A stretch of DNA of 64,000 nucleotides from Eubacteriales bacterium (lineage in GTDB: Bacteria; Bacillota; Clostridia; Lachnospirales; Lachnospiraceae), in the NCBI GenBank assembly GCA_030537935.1, contig JAUNUY010000002.1, positions 236,651 to 300,650 on the forward strand, written 5' to 3'. A program made the translations under genes and the position numbers. The notes beneath the pieces are model-generated. The model had not been told where the DNA came from. It was given only the letters and a program-made list of their open reading frames with translations, and did no database searches. Positions 1 to 9,200 of the stretch are shown piece by piece; within the stretch, counting starts at the first letter, position 1; every line of letters starts with the position of its first letter.

Positions 1-367
1 CTAGAAAATATGGTGCCAGAAGTATCACCCCGAACGTAATAATTGTGGAGAAGAGAATCACCCAGTAAATCAAATTTCCCATGATTTTATCCATGGTTTC
101 CTGGTCTCCCTTCCCCATGGCTCTGGATAAAATCGATGCCGAGCCCACACCCAAGAGCGTCGACGTGCCGGTATTAAAAAATGTTAAGGGCAACGCTACG
201 CCACATGCCGTCATAGCCGTCTGCCCAATAATATTTCCAGCAAAAATCCCGTCCATAAGCGGGTATAAGCCGATCACTATCATGCCTAAAATGGCAGGAA
301 TAGACAATTGAAACATTAAGGCAAGAGGACTTTTTGTCAGTAATTCCTTTTTCATATCTTTTTTCAT
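1..367 (-). CDS. MATE family efflux transporter, N-terminal part (cut by window edge)
   Basis: Only the first ~122 codons lie in the window; the gene runs off the left end. The translation opens with a lysine-rich cytoplasmic stretch, then a hydrophobic helix around SIPAILGMIVIGLY. It continues through the MATE-typical Gly/Thr/Ser-rich segment (GVALPLTFFNTGTSTLLGVG) and SRAMGKGD, which matches the start of NorM/MatE drug or metabolite antiporters. MATE proteins usually have about 450 residues and 12 membrane helices and export organic cations by Na+ or H+ antiport. I chose the ATG at 367 because GAGAGGAG lies about nine bases upstream; ATG at 355 is an alternative. It sits downstream of two ABC half-transporters on the same strand and probably belongs to the same acquired export/import block. 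The substrate is unknown. Confidence 0.85.
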   Translation of the reverse strand, partial: MKKDMKKELLTKSPLALMFQLSIPAILGMIVIGLYPLMDGIFAGNIIGQTAMTACGVALPLTFFNTGTSTLLGVGSASILSRAMGKGDQETMDKIMGNLIYWVILFSTIITFGVILLAPYFL

Positions 368-581
368 TCCATGCTTCTCCTCTCATAACCTTGTTTTAAA
401 CTTTGTATTCTACTTTTACTTTCCATTCCGAATCGAATACTTATCATCACTCGTTCATCGGATAATGAAACGAACGAATTATCTGCGCTCAACAAATTGA
501 CGCTTCCGTCAAGTCTGAAGTGCACCATGAAGGATTACGTATCCTCAAGAAATCATCCACCGGATTACTCTATCTCTTCGT

Positions 582-2303
582 TTAATATGTGAATTCTTCA
601 GCTAATTTTGTCTTTTCAAGAAGATTTCTGTATGTCTTCGATTCTTGAACCAATACATCATGACTTCCTTCACTTTCAACAACACCATCTTTAATAACAA
701 TGATTTTATCAACGTTTTCTATAGACTTTAATCGGTGAGAAATGATAATCACTGTTTTGTCTTTTATCAGTTTATTCAAGGTATCTTGAATCTTTTTCTC
801 ATTATCTACATCGAGACTGGCAGAGATTTCATCCAATATAAGAATCGGAGCATCCTTCAAAAAGGCACGTGCTATGGAAAGTCTTTGTCTTTCTCCTCCG
901 GAAAGTTCCGCGCCATTTTCGCCAATCTCAGTATTGAAGCCCTCCGGAAGTTTTTCTATAAAGTCCATACAATTTGCCAGGATTGCCGCTCTTTTTACCT
1001 CTTCATCACTGGCATCTTTTTTTCCAATCCGTATATTTTCTAAAATGGATGTGTTAAACAATGTGACATCTTGAAAAACAATGGATATTTTCTCGAACAG
1101 AGAATCGGTGGAAATATTTTTAATATCTTCTCCACCAATTAGAATTTGTCCCTTGTCGTAATCATAAAGCCTGCTAACCAATCTTAATATGCTCGTTTTC
1201 CCGGAACCGGAACCGCCTACAAGAGCCGTAACATCATCTTGCTTTGCCGTAAAGCTGATGTCTTCTAATACTTTATGATCTTCATCATAAGAAAATCCCA
1301 CATGTTTAAATTCGATGTCAAACGATTTTAATTCTACATCTTTACCACGTTGAATCTTCGTGTTTTGTATTTCCTTTATTCTCTCGATGCTTGGCGTGAG
1401 ATAAAATATTTCCATCAATCCTTCTTTTGACAAATCAAAAGTGTCTTTAATTTTTATTGCAGCCATCAAATAGCCGAGTAAAAAGAGCGTGTTAATTTCC
1501 CCGTCTATCATGAGTTTTATTCCTACAAAACTGACCACGGAAATACTTATAAATGAAAATAGAGCCGATAAGCCCATAAAGAGAATCGTGCTACGTTCTA
1601 CTTTCAATTGTATTTTTTCACTTTCTTCCATTCGCTTATAAAGTGTGTCTTTAATTTCTCCAGACAGATTATAACTGCTAATCTCTTGTTGTAATTCGAT
1701 CGTCTCTTGGAATATTTCAGAGTTCTCACGAAGAATTTTATGAAATTTACTGTTTCCCTTCACTTGCGTTTTCTTTGCTATAGGAATCGCAATAAAACTA
1801 ATTAATGTTGGTACTATAACGGCAAGGCCCATTTTAAAATTACCGATTAATAACATAATGCCTATGAGTGGAAAAAATAAAACCATTCCCCCTACCTTTG
1901 GTATGGAATGACTCATACCATTTTCCACTCTTTCTACATCGGCCATAATCGTCTGAGAGACATCCGATAAGTTATGTCTTGAAAAATAGGAAAGGGGTAA
2001 TTTGGATAAGGTCTCCGAAATCGCAACCCTCAAATTTGCACTTTCTTTATAAGTTGTTGTAAACAGATTGTCATATTCTCTTGAGAGAAGAAAATACATT
2101 AGGAGAAGCGTCCCTAGCGAAATCCCTGTATATGCGTATGGACTAAGTGTTTTTTCATTGAGAAGGGCATCCGCCAAAAACATTAAAATGAAGGCCGGTA
2201 CCATATTGATGCAATAGACCAAAAAGCTTGATATGGTTGATTTTGCAAGATCTTTTGCTCCTTTGTCCGATAGACAGAATTTTCTTTTATAAAACCCTCT
2301 CAT
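582..2303 (-). CDS. ABC transporter, fused membrane/ATPase half (IrtB/YbtP-like)
   Basis: A 573-residue half-transporter. The N-terminal part has about six membrane helices (roughly residues 20-290) and the C-terminal ATPase spans about 325-560. Visible motifs are Walker A GGSGSGKTS (363-371), signature LSGGERQR (468-475), Walker B LILDE (488-492) and the switch His in SHRL (522), so the ATPase looks active. The segment around LSDVSQTIMADVERVE resembles the IrtB/YbtP subgroup, exporter-fold proteins that import metallophores, but this is family resemblance only. The start is the ATG at 2303, preceded by GGAGGG; an ATG 30 bases upstream has no such site. It overlaps the preceding half-transporter by 17 bases, as expected for a co-translated heterodimer. 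Base composition is AT-rich compared with the genes after 11 kb. Confidence 0.88.
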   Translation of the reverse strand: MRGFYKRKFCLSDKGAKDLAKSTISSFLVYCINMVPAFILMFLADALLNEKTLSPYAYTGISLGTLLLMYFLLSREYDNLFTTTYKESANLRVAISETLSKLPLSYFSRHNLSDVSQTIMADVERVENGMSHSIPKVGGMVLFFPLIGIMLLIGNFKMGLAVIVPTLISFIAIPIAKKTQVKGNSKFHKILRENSEIFQETIELQQEISSYNLSGEIKDTLYKRMEESEKIQLKVERSTILFMGLSALFSFISISVVSFVGIKLMIDGEINTLFLLGYLMAAIKIKDTFDLSKEGLMEIFYLTPSIERIKEIQNTKIQRGKDVELKSFDIEFKHVGFSYDEDHKVLEDISFTAKQDDVTALVGGSGSGKTSILRLVSRLYDYDKGQILIGGEDIKNISTDSLFEKISIVFQDVTLFNTSILENIRIGKKDASDEEVKRAAILANCMDFIEKLPEGFNTEIGENGAELSGGERQRLSIARAFLKDAPILILDEISASLDVDNEKKIQDTLNKLIKDKTVIIISHRLKSIENVDKIIVIKDGVVESEGSHDVLVQESKTYRNLLEKTKLAEEFTY

Positions 2304-4041
2304 CTTGCACCCTCCATTCATTTGCATTATCATACAACGCTACTAACTCTTTATATTTTCCGCCTTTTTCCACCAGCTCTTTATCGGTCCCTCGTTCAAT
2401 AATCTTTCCATTTTCTAATAGTAATATTTCATCTACGGAACGGATACTCGACAACCTATGAGCAATCATGATAACCGTTTTGCCTTTCATTAGTTTTTTA
2501 AAGGCATTCTGCAATTCGTATTCATTATCCGGATCAATGGAGGCATTTGCTTCATCCATAATTAATATCTTTGAATTTTTTAGCATTGCTCTTGCAATAT
2601 TAATTCTCTGTTTCTCTCCACCCGATAAATAGACGCCACTCGAACCAATCATTGTTTGTTCTTTTTCTTCAAACTTGTTTATTATTTCATCGCAACCTGA
2701 GAGCCGAATCGCTTCCATAACTTCTTCTCTTGAAGCTGTCTTATTTGCCAATGCGACATTGTCGTATATGGATTTTTTAAAGAGCTTGCTCTCTTGAAAT
2801 ATAAATGAAATGTTATTTATCAGCGTTTCCTTTGTATAATCCTCTAGTGATCTTCCGCCTATTTTTATTTCGCCCGCATCAATTTTATAAAAACCGGATA
2901 GCAACTTGGCTATCGTTGATTTGCCGGAACCGGAATGGCCGACCAACGCATAGATCTTTCCTTCTTCTAATTGAAAAGATAAATTGTCGAAAATTTTATT
3001 ATCACCATAGCGAAATGTGACATGGTCAAAGTCGATATTATAGTGATTCATGGTATCCATCTTCCCATATGCCAATTTATCTTTTTGCATTTCCCCGTAT
3101 ATTGTTTCTAATGAGTCCAGTGCATATTGCGCATTAAACATATTCGTTTTGGCCCACATGATTCTCATAAATGATATCATCATGACGCCACTTAAAAATA
3201 GGACCATGAAGAGTTCTACAACAAGTGCTCTTGGCTCTGTGATGCGATGCAATAGAAAAGACAAAGGAATGACTATAATGGCAATGGCACCAAAAAAGAG
3301 CCATTGATAGAGTATATAAGGACGCTTGCAACTCTTGGCATAGTCTAATGCATACTTGGAATTGTTCTTAATCGCTTTATAAAGATTCTTAAATGATTCC
3401 ACGTTGGCACGAAAAATTTTAATGACTTGCATTCCTCGTACATAACCAACCGTTTCACCACTTAACACTTGAAGAGAATCTTGATATTGTTGCATAAATT
3501 CTCCGCCACCTCTCATTTTCTTGAAAATGAGAGCGCCCAGTGCCGTTAGGAGCAAAATCACAATACCAACCCACATACTGATGTAAAAAGCAAGTACTAA
3601 AGCCAGAACAGGAACAAGAAAAGCCTGCGAATTATCCGGTATCATGTGAGCAACTGCCGAATGGGTTTTTGCCGCATTATCATCAATAGTCTTTCGAATA
3701 ATTCCGGAAGGGTTTAAATCAAAAAAACGAAAACTGGCATTCGTCAGGCCATCAATCCCCTTTTTTCTCAAATTGGTCTCAAGACGAAATCCTAATTTAT
3801 GGGCAAACAAACTGGATAAAAAATACATTAAGGCCCCGATTGTTAAAAAGAACACTGTTTTTAGAGACAAAGTTTTGGCGAGTGAGAAATCACCATCAAT
3901 TATGGTATTTCTTAAAAATCTATAAAGCAATAGATAACCATACATCACCGAAATCGCTGATATGGCGGATAAAATTACTGCAATATAGCCATTATGTTTT
4001 CCATCCGGCACATAATGAAACAGCCTATTATATAGTTTCAC
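2287..4041 (-). CDS. ABC transporter, fused membrane/ATPase half (IrtA/YbtQ-like)
   Basis: Partner half of the heterodimer, 584 residues. Membrane helices fill about residues 15-290. The ATPase carries Walker A GHSGSGKST (368-376), signature LSGGEKQR (472-479), Walker B ILIMDEAN (about 492-499) and AHRL (527-530). The segment GIIRKTIDDNAAKTH (near 113-127) is reminiscent of the IrtA/YbtQ-type half-transporters found next to metallophore loci in Firmicutes and actinobacteria. The start is GTG at 4041, six bases after AGGAGG. A strong hairpin separates it from the upstream lipoprotein gene, so the pair may be transcribed on its own or by read-through. A plain drug or peptide exporter cannot be excluded. 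Confidence 0.87.
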   Translation of the reverse strand: MKLYNRLFHYVPDGKHNGYIAVILSAISAISVMYGYLLLYRFLRNTIIDGDFSLAKTLSLKTVFFLTIGALMYFLSSLFAHKLGFRLETNLRKKGIDGLTNASFRFFDLNPSGIIRKTIDDNAAKTHSAVAHMIPDNSQAFLVPVLALVLAFYISMWVGIVILLLTALGALIFKKMRGGGEFMQQYQDSLQVLSGETVGYVRGMQVIKIFRANVESFKNLYKAIKNNSKYALDYAKSCKRPYILYQWLFFGAIAIIVIPLSFLLHRITEPRALVVELFMVLFLSGVMMISFMRIMWAKTNMFNAQYALDSLETIYGEMQKDKLAYGKMDTMNHYNIDFDHVTFRYGDNKIFDNLSFQLEEGKIYALVGHSGSGKSTIAKLLSGFYKIDAGEIKIGGRSLEDYTKETLINNISFIFQESKLFKKSIYDNVALANKTASREEVMEAIRLSGCDEIINKFEEKEQTMIGSSGVYLSGGEKQRINIARAMLKNSKILIMDEANASIDPDNEYELQNAFKKLMKGKTVIMIAHRLSSIRSVDEILLLENGKIIERGTDKELVEKGGKYKELVALYDNANEWRVQDERVL

Positions 4042-4120
4042 ACCATTCCTCCTTTGCTACAATCCTACTCGATTCAAAAGTTTAAATATCATTCTTGTGT
4101 TAAAAAAAGTCCTTATCGCA

Positions 4121-4150
4121 TTAAAAAGTAGGGTATCCCCTACTTTTTAA
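4121..4150. terminator. Intrinsic terminator, perfect 13-bp inverted repeat
   Basis: Arms at 4121-4133 and 4138-4150 are perfectly complementary around a 4-base loop, with A/T tracts at both ends, so it could terminate in either direction. It lies between the substrate-binding lipoprotein gene and the two ABC half-transporter genes and probably dampens read-through between them. Confidence 0.8.
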
Positions 4151-4174
4151 TACGAATAAACTTCTGTGTCCCCA

Positions 4175-5812
4175 TCAATTATTCGGTTCTACGTGACTGA
4201 TATCAAAAAATTGTGGTGCACTTGTAAATTGATAACCTTTGACTTTATCATTTCGGAATATAATCATATCTTTTGCATAGAATAGTGGGAGGTCAATCGC
4301 ATGATCGTGTGAATATTTTAGCGCCGTTTGTATGGAATCTTTGATCTCTTCTTCATCAAGGCTTACAGAAGCTTTTTTGACTGCATCAATATACGTATTT
4401 GAATCCTCAAGACTTTGTAAGGGCACCAAGTGTGGATCCATTTCCGTAATGGACTCCTGTAAAAACTTATGAGGTTCCGTATAGGATCCTTCTGTAAACC
4501 AAGTCGTTACATCGTATTCTCCCTTAACCCCATCAGTCCACCAACTCATTTGATCCTTTTCGATTGTTTCAACGTCAATGCCAACTTCTTTTAATTGCGT
4601 TTTGATTGATAATGCAGTCTCTTTTGCAAGACTTAAATCCGGCCAATAAACATATTGAAGCTTTAATGGTTTTCCGTCTTTTTCTCTAATCCCTGTACTT
4701 TCATTCCGTACCCAGCCGGCATGATCCAACAATTCATTCGCCTTGTTGCTATCATAATGATAATCCTCTTCATAGGTCACATCACTATACGGTGTCGTTT
4801 TAGAAAAGAGGGATTCTGCCACTTCTTCATTGCCATAAGTTAAACTGTCAACAATATCCTTCTTATTGATGGCATAATTGATTGCTTGTCTTACTTCTAA
4901 ATCTTTCAAGCCTTCAGAGGCAGGGTTTAAAATGAGATTTTTTGTTAAACTTATATTTTCATTGACAACACCGGTTACATTATCCATATGGGATGCATTT
5001 TCAAAATCATCATAGCTTATCAAATCAGAGCCATAAATTAAATCGATTTCTCCCTTTTGTAATGCTTGTAATCTAGAGGATGCATCCGGGATATATTTAA
5101 TGATTACTTCATCATAATATGGTGCATCACCATGATAATTCTCATTTCTAACAAATCGCGTATAATCCCCCGACTTAAACTCTTCATACACATACGGACC
5201 GGTTCCTACATTCTTAGAAAATGTTTCAAAATTTCCTTCCGTAAATACCTTCGGGGACGGCATCCCTAAAACATTTTGGAAACAAAAAGCGTTTAAATAA
5301 AACTTAGAGGGATTTTCATAATGAATCGCGATGGTTTGCTCGTCAATCACTTCCGTTGATTTTATTTCAGCAACACCTCGAATGCCGGCAAAGTTCGGGT
5401 TCGAATGATCAAAGTCAAGCACCTTTTTTACCGCTTCCGCATTAAATGGTTCACCGTCAGAAAAGGTGACCCCCTCTTTTAATTTGAAAACTAATGTCTT
5501 ACCATCATCTTTCCAATCCCAACTTTCTGCCAGTTTTGGTACAATTTCACCATCCTCATAGCTTACCAATGTTTCATAAATCAAGTTACAAGCAATATTA
5601 TTTTCTTTATTCATCGTAAGCGTAGTAAGGTTCGTCAATTCATTGGCTGTACAGAGTTTTAAAACTTTATTCTCGTCATCCTTTTTATCCGTACCTTCTG
5701 TCGTTGTGTTTGCCTCTTTCGAGTCTTTATCCTCGCCTTTGCAAGCGGTAAAAACAAAAGATAAGCTCACAATTAACACGAATAATAAGGTCAGTCTTTT
5801 TATATTCTTCAT
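4175..5812 (-). CDS. Extracellular solute-binding lipoprotein, family 5 (Opp/Nik type)
   Basis: A 545-residue substrate-binding protein of the OppA/DppA/NikA family. It has a lipoprotein signal peptide with hydrophobic core and lipobox FTAC (Cys24 lipidated), followed by an Asp/Glu/Lys/Thr-rich linker. The mature part shows the family-5 pattern: AESWDWKDDGKTLVFKLKEG, then FSDGEPFNAEAVK, and a mid-protein VRQAINYAINK. It anchors outside the membrane and hands ligand to the two permeases encoded upstream. Family 5 proteins bind peptides, nickel or metal-chelator complexes; sequence alone does not decide here. ATG at 5812 follows AAGGAG at good distance. It is the last gene of the importer operon, four bases after the OppF-type ATPase stop region, and is followed by a strong terminator. 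Confidence 0.9.
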   Translation of the reverse strand: MKNIKRLTLLFVLIVSLSFVFTACKGEDKDSKEANTTTEGTDKKDDENKVLKLCTANELTNLTTLTMNKENNIACNLIYETLVSYEDGEIVPKLAESWDWKDDGKTLVFKLKEGVTFSDGEPFNAEAVKKVLDFDHSNPNFAGIRGVAEIKSTEVIDEQTIAIHYENPSKFYLNAFCFQNVLGMPSPKVFTEGNFETFSKNVGTGPYVYEEFKSGDYTRFVRNENYHGDAPYYDEVIIKYIPDASSRLQALQKGEIDLIYGSDLISYDDFENASHMDNVTGVVNENISLTKNLILNPASEGLKDLEVRQAINYAINKKDIVDSLTYGNEEVAESLFSKTTPYSDVTYEEDYHYDSNKANELLDHAGWVRNESTGIREKDGKPLKLQYVYWPDLSLAKETALSIKTQLKEVGIDVETIEKDQMSWWTDGVKGEYDVTTWFTEGSYTEPHKFLQESITEMDPHLVPLQSLEDSNTYIDAVKKASVSLDEEEIKDSIQTALKYSHDHAIDLPLFYAKDMIIFRNDKVKGYQFTSAPQFFDISHVEPNN

Positions 5813-5816
5813 TACT

Positions 5817-6521
5817 TTAACTCCTTTTCCGTTTTCCTATTTCGCAAATTTTACCTTTTTTTAATTTAATAATTTTCGAAGAGATTCTTTTCGCTTGGCT
5901 CGAATTGTGTGTGATAATGATATACGAGATAAAGTGATCTTTCTGATACTTTTCCAATAATTCAAACACTTCTTCTGTTGTTAATATATCCAAGCCGGAA
6001 GTCATCTCATCTAAAATCAAGAACTCCGGATTAACGACTAATGCTCGAACCAATGCTAATCGCCGTTGTTCGCCACCCGATAACTGTCGTACCGGTGTCT
6101 TCAGTATGCTGTTTTTAAGCTGAACTGCCTGACATAATTGATAGAGTTTATTCCTCCTTTCATCTTTTGTTAATGTACTTAAGTTGATTAAACCTTCTTC
6201 CAAATTTTTCAATGTGCTTTTTGCCGGATTCAATGTTCCTGATGCATCCTGAAAGATGGATTGTATATGCTTTCGATACTTTTTCTTTTTTTTATTCGAT
6301 AGACGCGAAATGTCTTGATTATCGTAGAAAATACTACCTTCTGTCGGTTGAACGAGCCCCGTCATCAACTTGGCTACCGTGCTTTTGCCAGAACCGCTCT
6401 CGCCAATCAAGCTAATATTTTCTCCTTTTCTTACGGAAAAACTAATGTCATCCACCGCTTTAAAATATCCATCTTTTGTCCTATAGGCTAGGCTCACATT
6501 TCTTAATTCAACTTTTTCCAT
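5817..6521 (-). CDS. Peptide/nickel-type ABC importer ATPase (OppF/NikE-like)
   Basis: An ATPase of about 234 residues with Walker A GESGSGKST (near residue 40-48), Q-loop FQDASGTLNP, signature LSGGEQRR and Walker B FLILDEMTSGLD. It is short for an OppF (usually above 300) because it stops soon after the H-loop (ITHNSS); this shorter form is common in NikE/CntF-type subunits. The switch residue is His in the usual place. I prefer ATG at 6521: GGGGAG lies eight bases upstream, while the in-frame GTG at 6527 is too close to it. It overlaps the OppD-type gene by 19 bases and is followed by the lipoprotein gene, so it is part of one importer operon. Confidence 0.88.
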   Translation of the reverse strand: MEKVELRNVSLAYRTKDGYFKAVDDISFSVRKGENISLIGESGSGKSTVAKLMTGLVQPTEGSIFYDNQDISRLSNKKKKKYRKHIQSIFQDASGTLNPAKSTLKNLEEGLINLSTLTKDERRNKLYQLCQAVQLKNSILKTPVRQLSGGEQRRLALVRALVVNPEFLILDEMTSGLDILTTEEVFELLEKYQKDHFISYIIITHNSSQAKRISSKIIKLKKGKICEIGKRKRS

Positions 6522-7300
6522 TCCCACTGCTCCCCAAGACTCTTCTCTTTTGCCATCAATTCCATAATTTTTCGGGTCCAGCTCTCACTCGGGTTTTGTA
6601 GTACATCTTTACTCTCTCCTTCCTCGATAATTCGACCATCCTGCATGATATAACAATAATCTGATGTATCTTTCACGATATTCATATCGTGCGTAATGAT
6701 AAGTATGCCACTGTCCCCAAAGTTCTTTTCTAATAAATCGAAAAATATAGATGCATTGTAATCATCCAGTGCCGATGTCGGTTCATCCGCTATGATATAC
6801 TTGGGCGATAAGCCCAACATAATTGTGATAATGACCCGTTGCAGCATACCTCCGGACAGTTCAAATGGGTAAGAATGTAGCACTCTTTCCGGCTCAAGAT
6901 TTACACGTTCTAGATTCTCTTCTGCCATGCTTATTGCCATTGATTTATTAATCATTAAATTTGAAATATAGAGTTCGATTATTTGCTTGCCAATTTTCAT
7001 TCGTTCATCAAAGGCTCTTATGGGCAGTTGTGGAATAAATGCCAACTTTTTACCGGATAACCTTCTGCGCTGATATCTCGTAAGCTTGCTCATTTCTTCT
7101 CCGTCCAAATACATAGTACCTGCTGCTATTGATAAGCCTTCGCTTAGAATATCGACCATCGCTTTAACCAAAGTTGTTTTACCGGAGCCACTGGAACCAA
7201 TCAGCGCTGTAATCTTATGTTCATAAATATTGATTGAAATGTCCGACAAAATATCGTTTTTAAATTTATCAATTATGCTTAATTTCTTTATTTCAATCAT
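6503..7300 (-). CDS. Peptide/nickel-type ABC importer ATPase (OppD/NikD-like)
   Basis: A 265-residue ATPase with Walker A GSSGSGKTT (35-43), signature LSGGMLQR (148-155), Walker B YIIADEPTSALD (from 168) and switch His in ITHDMN. The LSGGMxQR form and the following ADEPTSALD are typical of OppD/DppD/NikD subunits. It lacks the long C-terminal extension with the cysteine-rich oligopeptide-transporter tail, as in NikD/CntD. It pairs with the adjacent OppF-like ATPase to power the two permeases. Its stop overlaps the next gene, and only three bases separate it from the permease stop upstream. Confidence 0.88.
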   Translation of the reverse strand: MIEIKKLSIIDKFKNDILSDISINIYEHKITALIGSSGSGKTTLVKAMVDILSEGLSIAAGTMYLDGEEMSKLTRYQRRRLSGKKLAFIPQLPIRAFDERMKIGKQIIELYISNLMINKSMAISMAEENLERVNLEPERVLHSYPFELSGGMLQRVIITIMLGLSPKYIIADEPTSALDDYNASIFFDLLEKNFGDSGILIITHDMNIVKDTSDYCYIMQDGRIIEEGESKDVLQNPSESWTRKIMELMAKEKSLGEQWEWKKLN

Positions 7301-7303
7301 CGG

Positions 7304-8092
7304 TCACTTCCTTATTACCTGCCGCCCCAGTAAGTTAAAAGAAACTGTGGTTAAAAGAACCGCAATCATGGGATACAATATTAAATTCGGCTTAATAAAA
7401 ATTGATTTTCGTGCCTCAAGTATCATGTTCCCCCACTCAACGACGTTATCGCCCAATCCTAAGCCTATAAATGAGAAGGCCGTGATGGCCAAAATCATAT
7501 CGGCACAAGATAAGCACAGATAATGAATTAATTCAGATATTATATTCGGCAAGATATGAATAAGCAATATTCTAAATTTAGAAGCACCGAGGGAGGTCAT
7601 GCACATAACATATGCTTTTTCTGATTCAAGGTTGATTTGCGTTCTCGCTAATCTCACAAATCTTAAGATGTATGAAATTACTAAAGCTATCAAAGTCGTT
7701 TTCACGCCGCTTCCCCATGAAGCAACAAAAATGATGAGATAGGCAATTGGCGGAATCGCTGTCACCGCATTGATTAATGCCTCAACAAAAATATTCTTTT
7801 TCATCATGACTTTTGACGTAATAGCCCCTATAAGAATGCCAAGAATAAAAATCAGAATCGATGCTAAAAGAACCATATAAATTGTCGTTCGCCCGCCATA
7901 GAGAATTCTCGAAAAAATGCATCTTCCTAAGTCGTCATTCCCAAAAGGGTAATGATCGCTTGTATTGGAGAACCGTAACGCCAAATTCACTTTAAATGGG
8001 TCATTGGGCGCAATGATATAACCCAAGAACATAAAACAAATTACGAGAATGGGCATGGAAATCAATAATATCTTTTGATTTTTTACTTTCAT
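7304..8092 (-). CDS. ABC importer permease (OppC/NikC-like)
   Basis: A 262-residue inner-membrane permease with about six hydrophobic helices. The OppC N-terminal pattern is visible: a first helix, then HYPFGNDDLGR (normally FGTDxxGRD) and SRILYGGRTT. The cytoplasmic EAA loop that docks the ATPase is the stretch around AYVMCMTSLGASK (about residues 155-175). The Asp-Arg motif is slightly divergent (DDLGRCIF, where most members have GRD). It overlaps the upstream permease by four bases (ATGA type), indicating coupled translation. It is part of the Opp/Nik-type importer in the AT-rich block. Confidence 0.88.
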   Translation of the reverse strand: MKVKNQKILLISMPILVICFMFLGYIIAPNDPFKVNLALRFSNTSDHYPFGNDDLGRCIFSRILYGGRTTIYMVLLASILIFILGILIGAITSKVMMKKNIFVEALINAVTAIPPIAYLIIFVASWGSGVKTTLIALVISYILRFVRLARTQINLESEKAYVMCMTSLGASKFRILLIHILPNIISELIHYLCLSCADMILAITAFSFIGLGLGDNVVEWGNMILEARKSIFIKPNLILYPMIAVLLTTVSFNLLGRQVIRK

Positions 8093-9030
8093 ACCTCCCG
8101 CTCCTTTGATAAGAAATTATTAATAATATCCGCCACAATGTTGGCTATAGCTATAAATAAAGCTAGAAAGAATACAATCGCATGAATCATTGGTGCGTCT
8201 CGATTAAGAACTGCGTTCACAATTAAATAACCGAACCCCGGTATGGAAAATATTATTTCAATAATCGTTGCATTGGCAATCATCAAACCAATACTTTGAA
8301 AAAAACTTGGTATGAGGCGAATTGCTGCATTCGGAAAGATGTGCTTGAAAAATAGTTTTCTTTCATTCAATCCGTTCCCTCTTAAAAACGAAACATAGTC
8401 TTCGTTCCTTTCTTTATTCAAACGCTCGATAAATAGCGGAATATAAAAGGATGCGCCAAAAACACACATTGAGGCAGCCGGCAAGAGGTAGCTAACAAAT
8501 GTTGTATTCCCTGAAACGGATACAATGTCCCATTTCACTGCAAATAAATCCAACAAAATGATTCCCGTGTAAAAAATAGGCATCGAGATGCCAATTAAGC
8601 AAATTAGATTTATGAGATGTCTCATAAATCTTTTATTCATCATAAATGCAATACAACCAATCAATGAAATCAGCAACATCTGCATCACTGCAGACTGAAA
8701 TACAATGAGCAATGTTTTAGGAAGTGCAAGGGCGATATTATCCCATACCGGCTTCCCGTTACTTAATGATTTCCCGAGATCAAAGTGCATCAAATTCTTT
8801 AACCAAAGTAAATATTGTTCGTACAACGGTTTATCAAAGCCTAATCTTACCCGTATTGACTGAATTTGTTCGGCTGTCGGACTACCGATACTTCTTTTAG
8901 CATATGCCGTTGCGGGATCCACAGGAGATAGTCTCATAAGAATAAAAGAAAGTAAGCTTACAATTAATACGGTAAGAGCTAATTCAAGTATTCGATTCAA
9001 GATTTTAGTTTTGTGGTTCTTGTGACGCAT
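8089..9030 (-). CDS. ABC importer permease (OppB/NikB-like)
   Basis: A 313-residue permease, the first gene of the importer operon. It shows the OppB layout: an N-terminal helix with VSLLSFILMRLSPVDPA, then the periplasmic stretch with the family pattern LGFDKPLYEQYLLWLKN and FDLGKSL, followed by five more helices. The EAA-like loop contains YVSFLRGNGLNERKLFFKH. The ATG at 9030 follows GAGGTGG. Upstream lie two palindromes matching the TetR operator motif and a long hairpin, so expression is probably controlled by the neighbouring TetR protein. Confidence 0.9.
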   Translation of the reverse strand: MRHKNHKTKILNRILELALTVLIVSLLSFILMRLSPVDPATAYAKRSIGSPTAEQIQSIRVRLGFDKPLYEQYLLWLKNLMHFDLGKSLSNGKPVWDNIALALPKTLLIVFQSAVMQMLLISLIGCIAFMMNKRFMRHLINLICLIGISMPIFYTGIILLDLFAVKWDIVSVSGNTTFVSYLLPAASMCVFGASFYIPLFIERLNKERNEDYVSFLRGNGLNERKLFFKHIFPNAAIRLIPSFFQSIGLMIANATIIEIIFSIPGFGYLIVNAVLNRDAPMIHAIVFFLALFIAIANIVADIINNFLSKEREV

Positions 9031-9106
9031 TTTCCACCTCGTGAACGCATTTTGAATAATAAAATTATTCTTCCCGTTTGCATTAACAATTGTTTTCCTT
9101 GTGTTA

Positions 9107-9151
9107 TTTTTTAGACTTTAAGATTACAATGTAATCTTAAAGTCTAAAAAA
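9107..9151. terminator. Perfect 21-bp hairpin between tetR and the importer operon, containing a TetR-like operator
   Basis: Arms at 9107-9127 and 9131-9151 are perfectly complementary around a 3-base loop. The outer end is a T6/A6 tract, so it can act as an intrinsic terminator in both directions. The inner 17 bases form GATTAC-AAT-GTAATC, close to the two other palindromes around tetR, so it may double as an operator in DNA form. Confidence 0.75.
9121..9137. promoter_or_regulatory. Candidate TetR operator O1 (GATTAC-AAT-GTAATC)
   Basis: A palindrome of two 7-base half-sites around 3 bases, embedded in the 9107-9151 hairpin. It shares the GATTAC/GTAATC half-sites with the palindromes at 9162-9178 and 9846-9860; only the 3-base centre differs (AAT instead of TAA). 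Confidence 0.6.
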
Positions 9152-9161
9152 TAGTGCATAT

Positions 9162-9178
9162 GGATTACTAAGTAATCC
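9162..9178. promoter_or_regulatory. Candidate TetR operator O2 (GATTAC-TAA-GTAATC)
   Basis: A perfect palindrome, GGATTAC-TAA-GTAATCC, between the tetR stop and the importer operon. Its 15-base core is identical to the site in front of tetR. Together with O1 it brackets the region where the importer promoter must lie. Confidence 0.65.
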
Positions 9179-9200
9179 TATGCATAAAATTTTTTCTTCG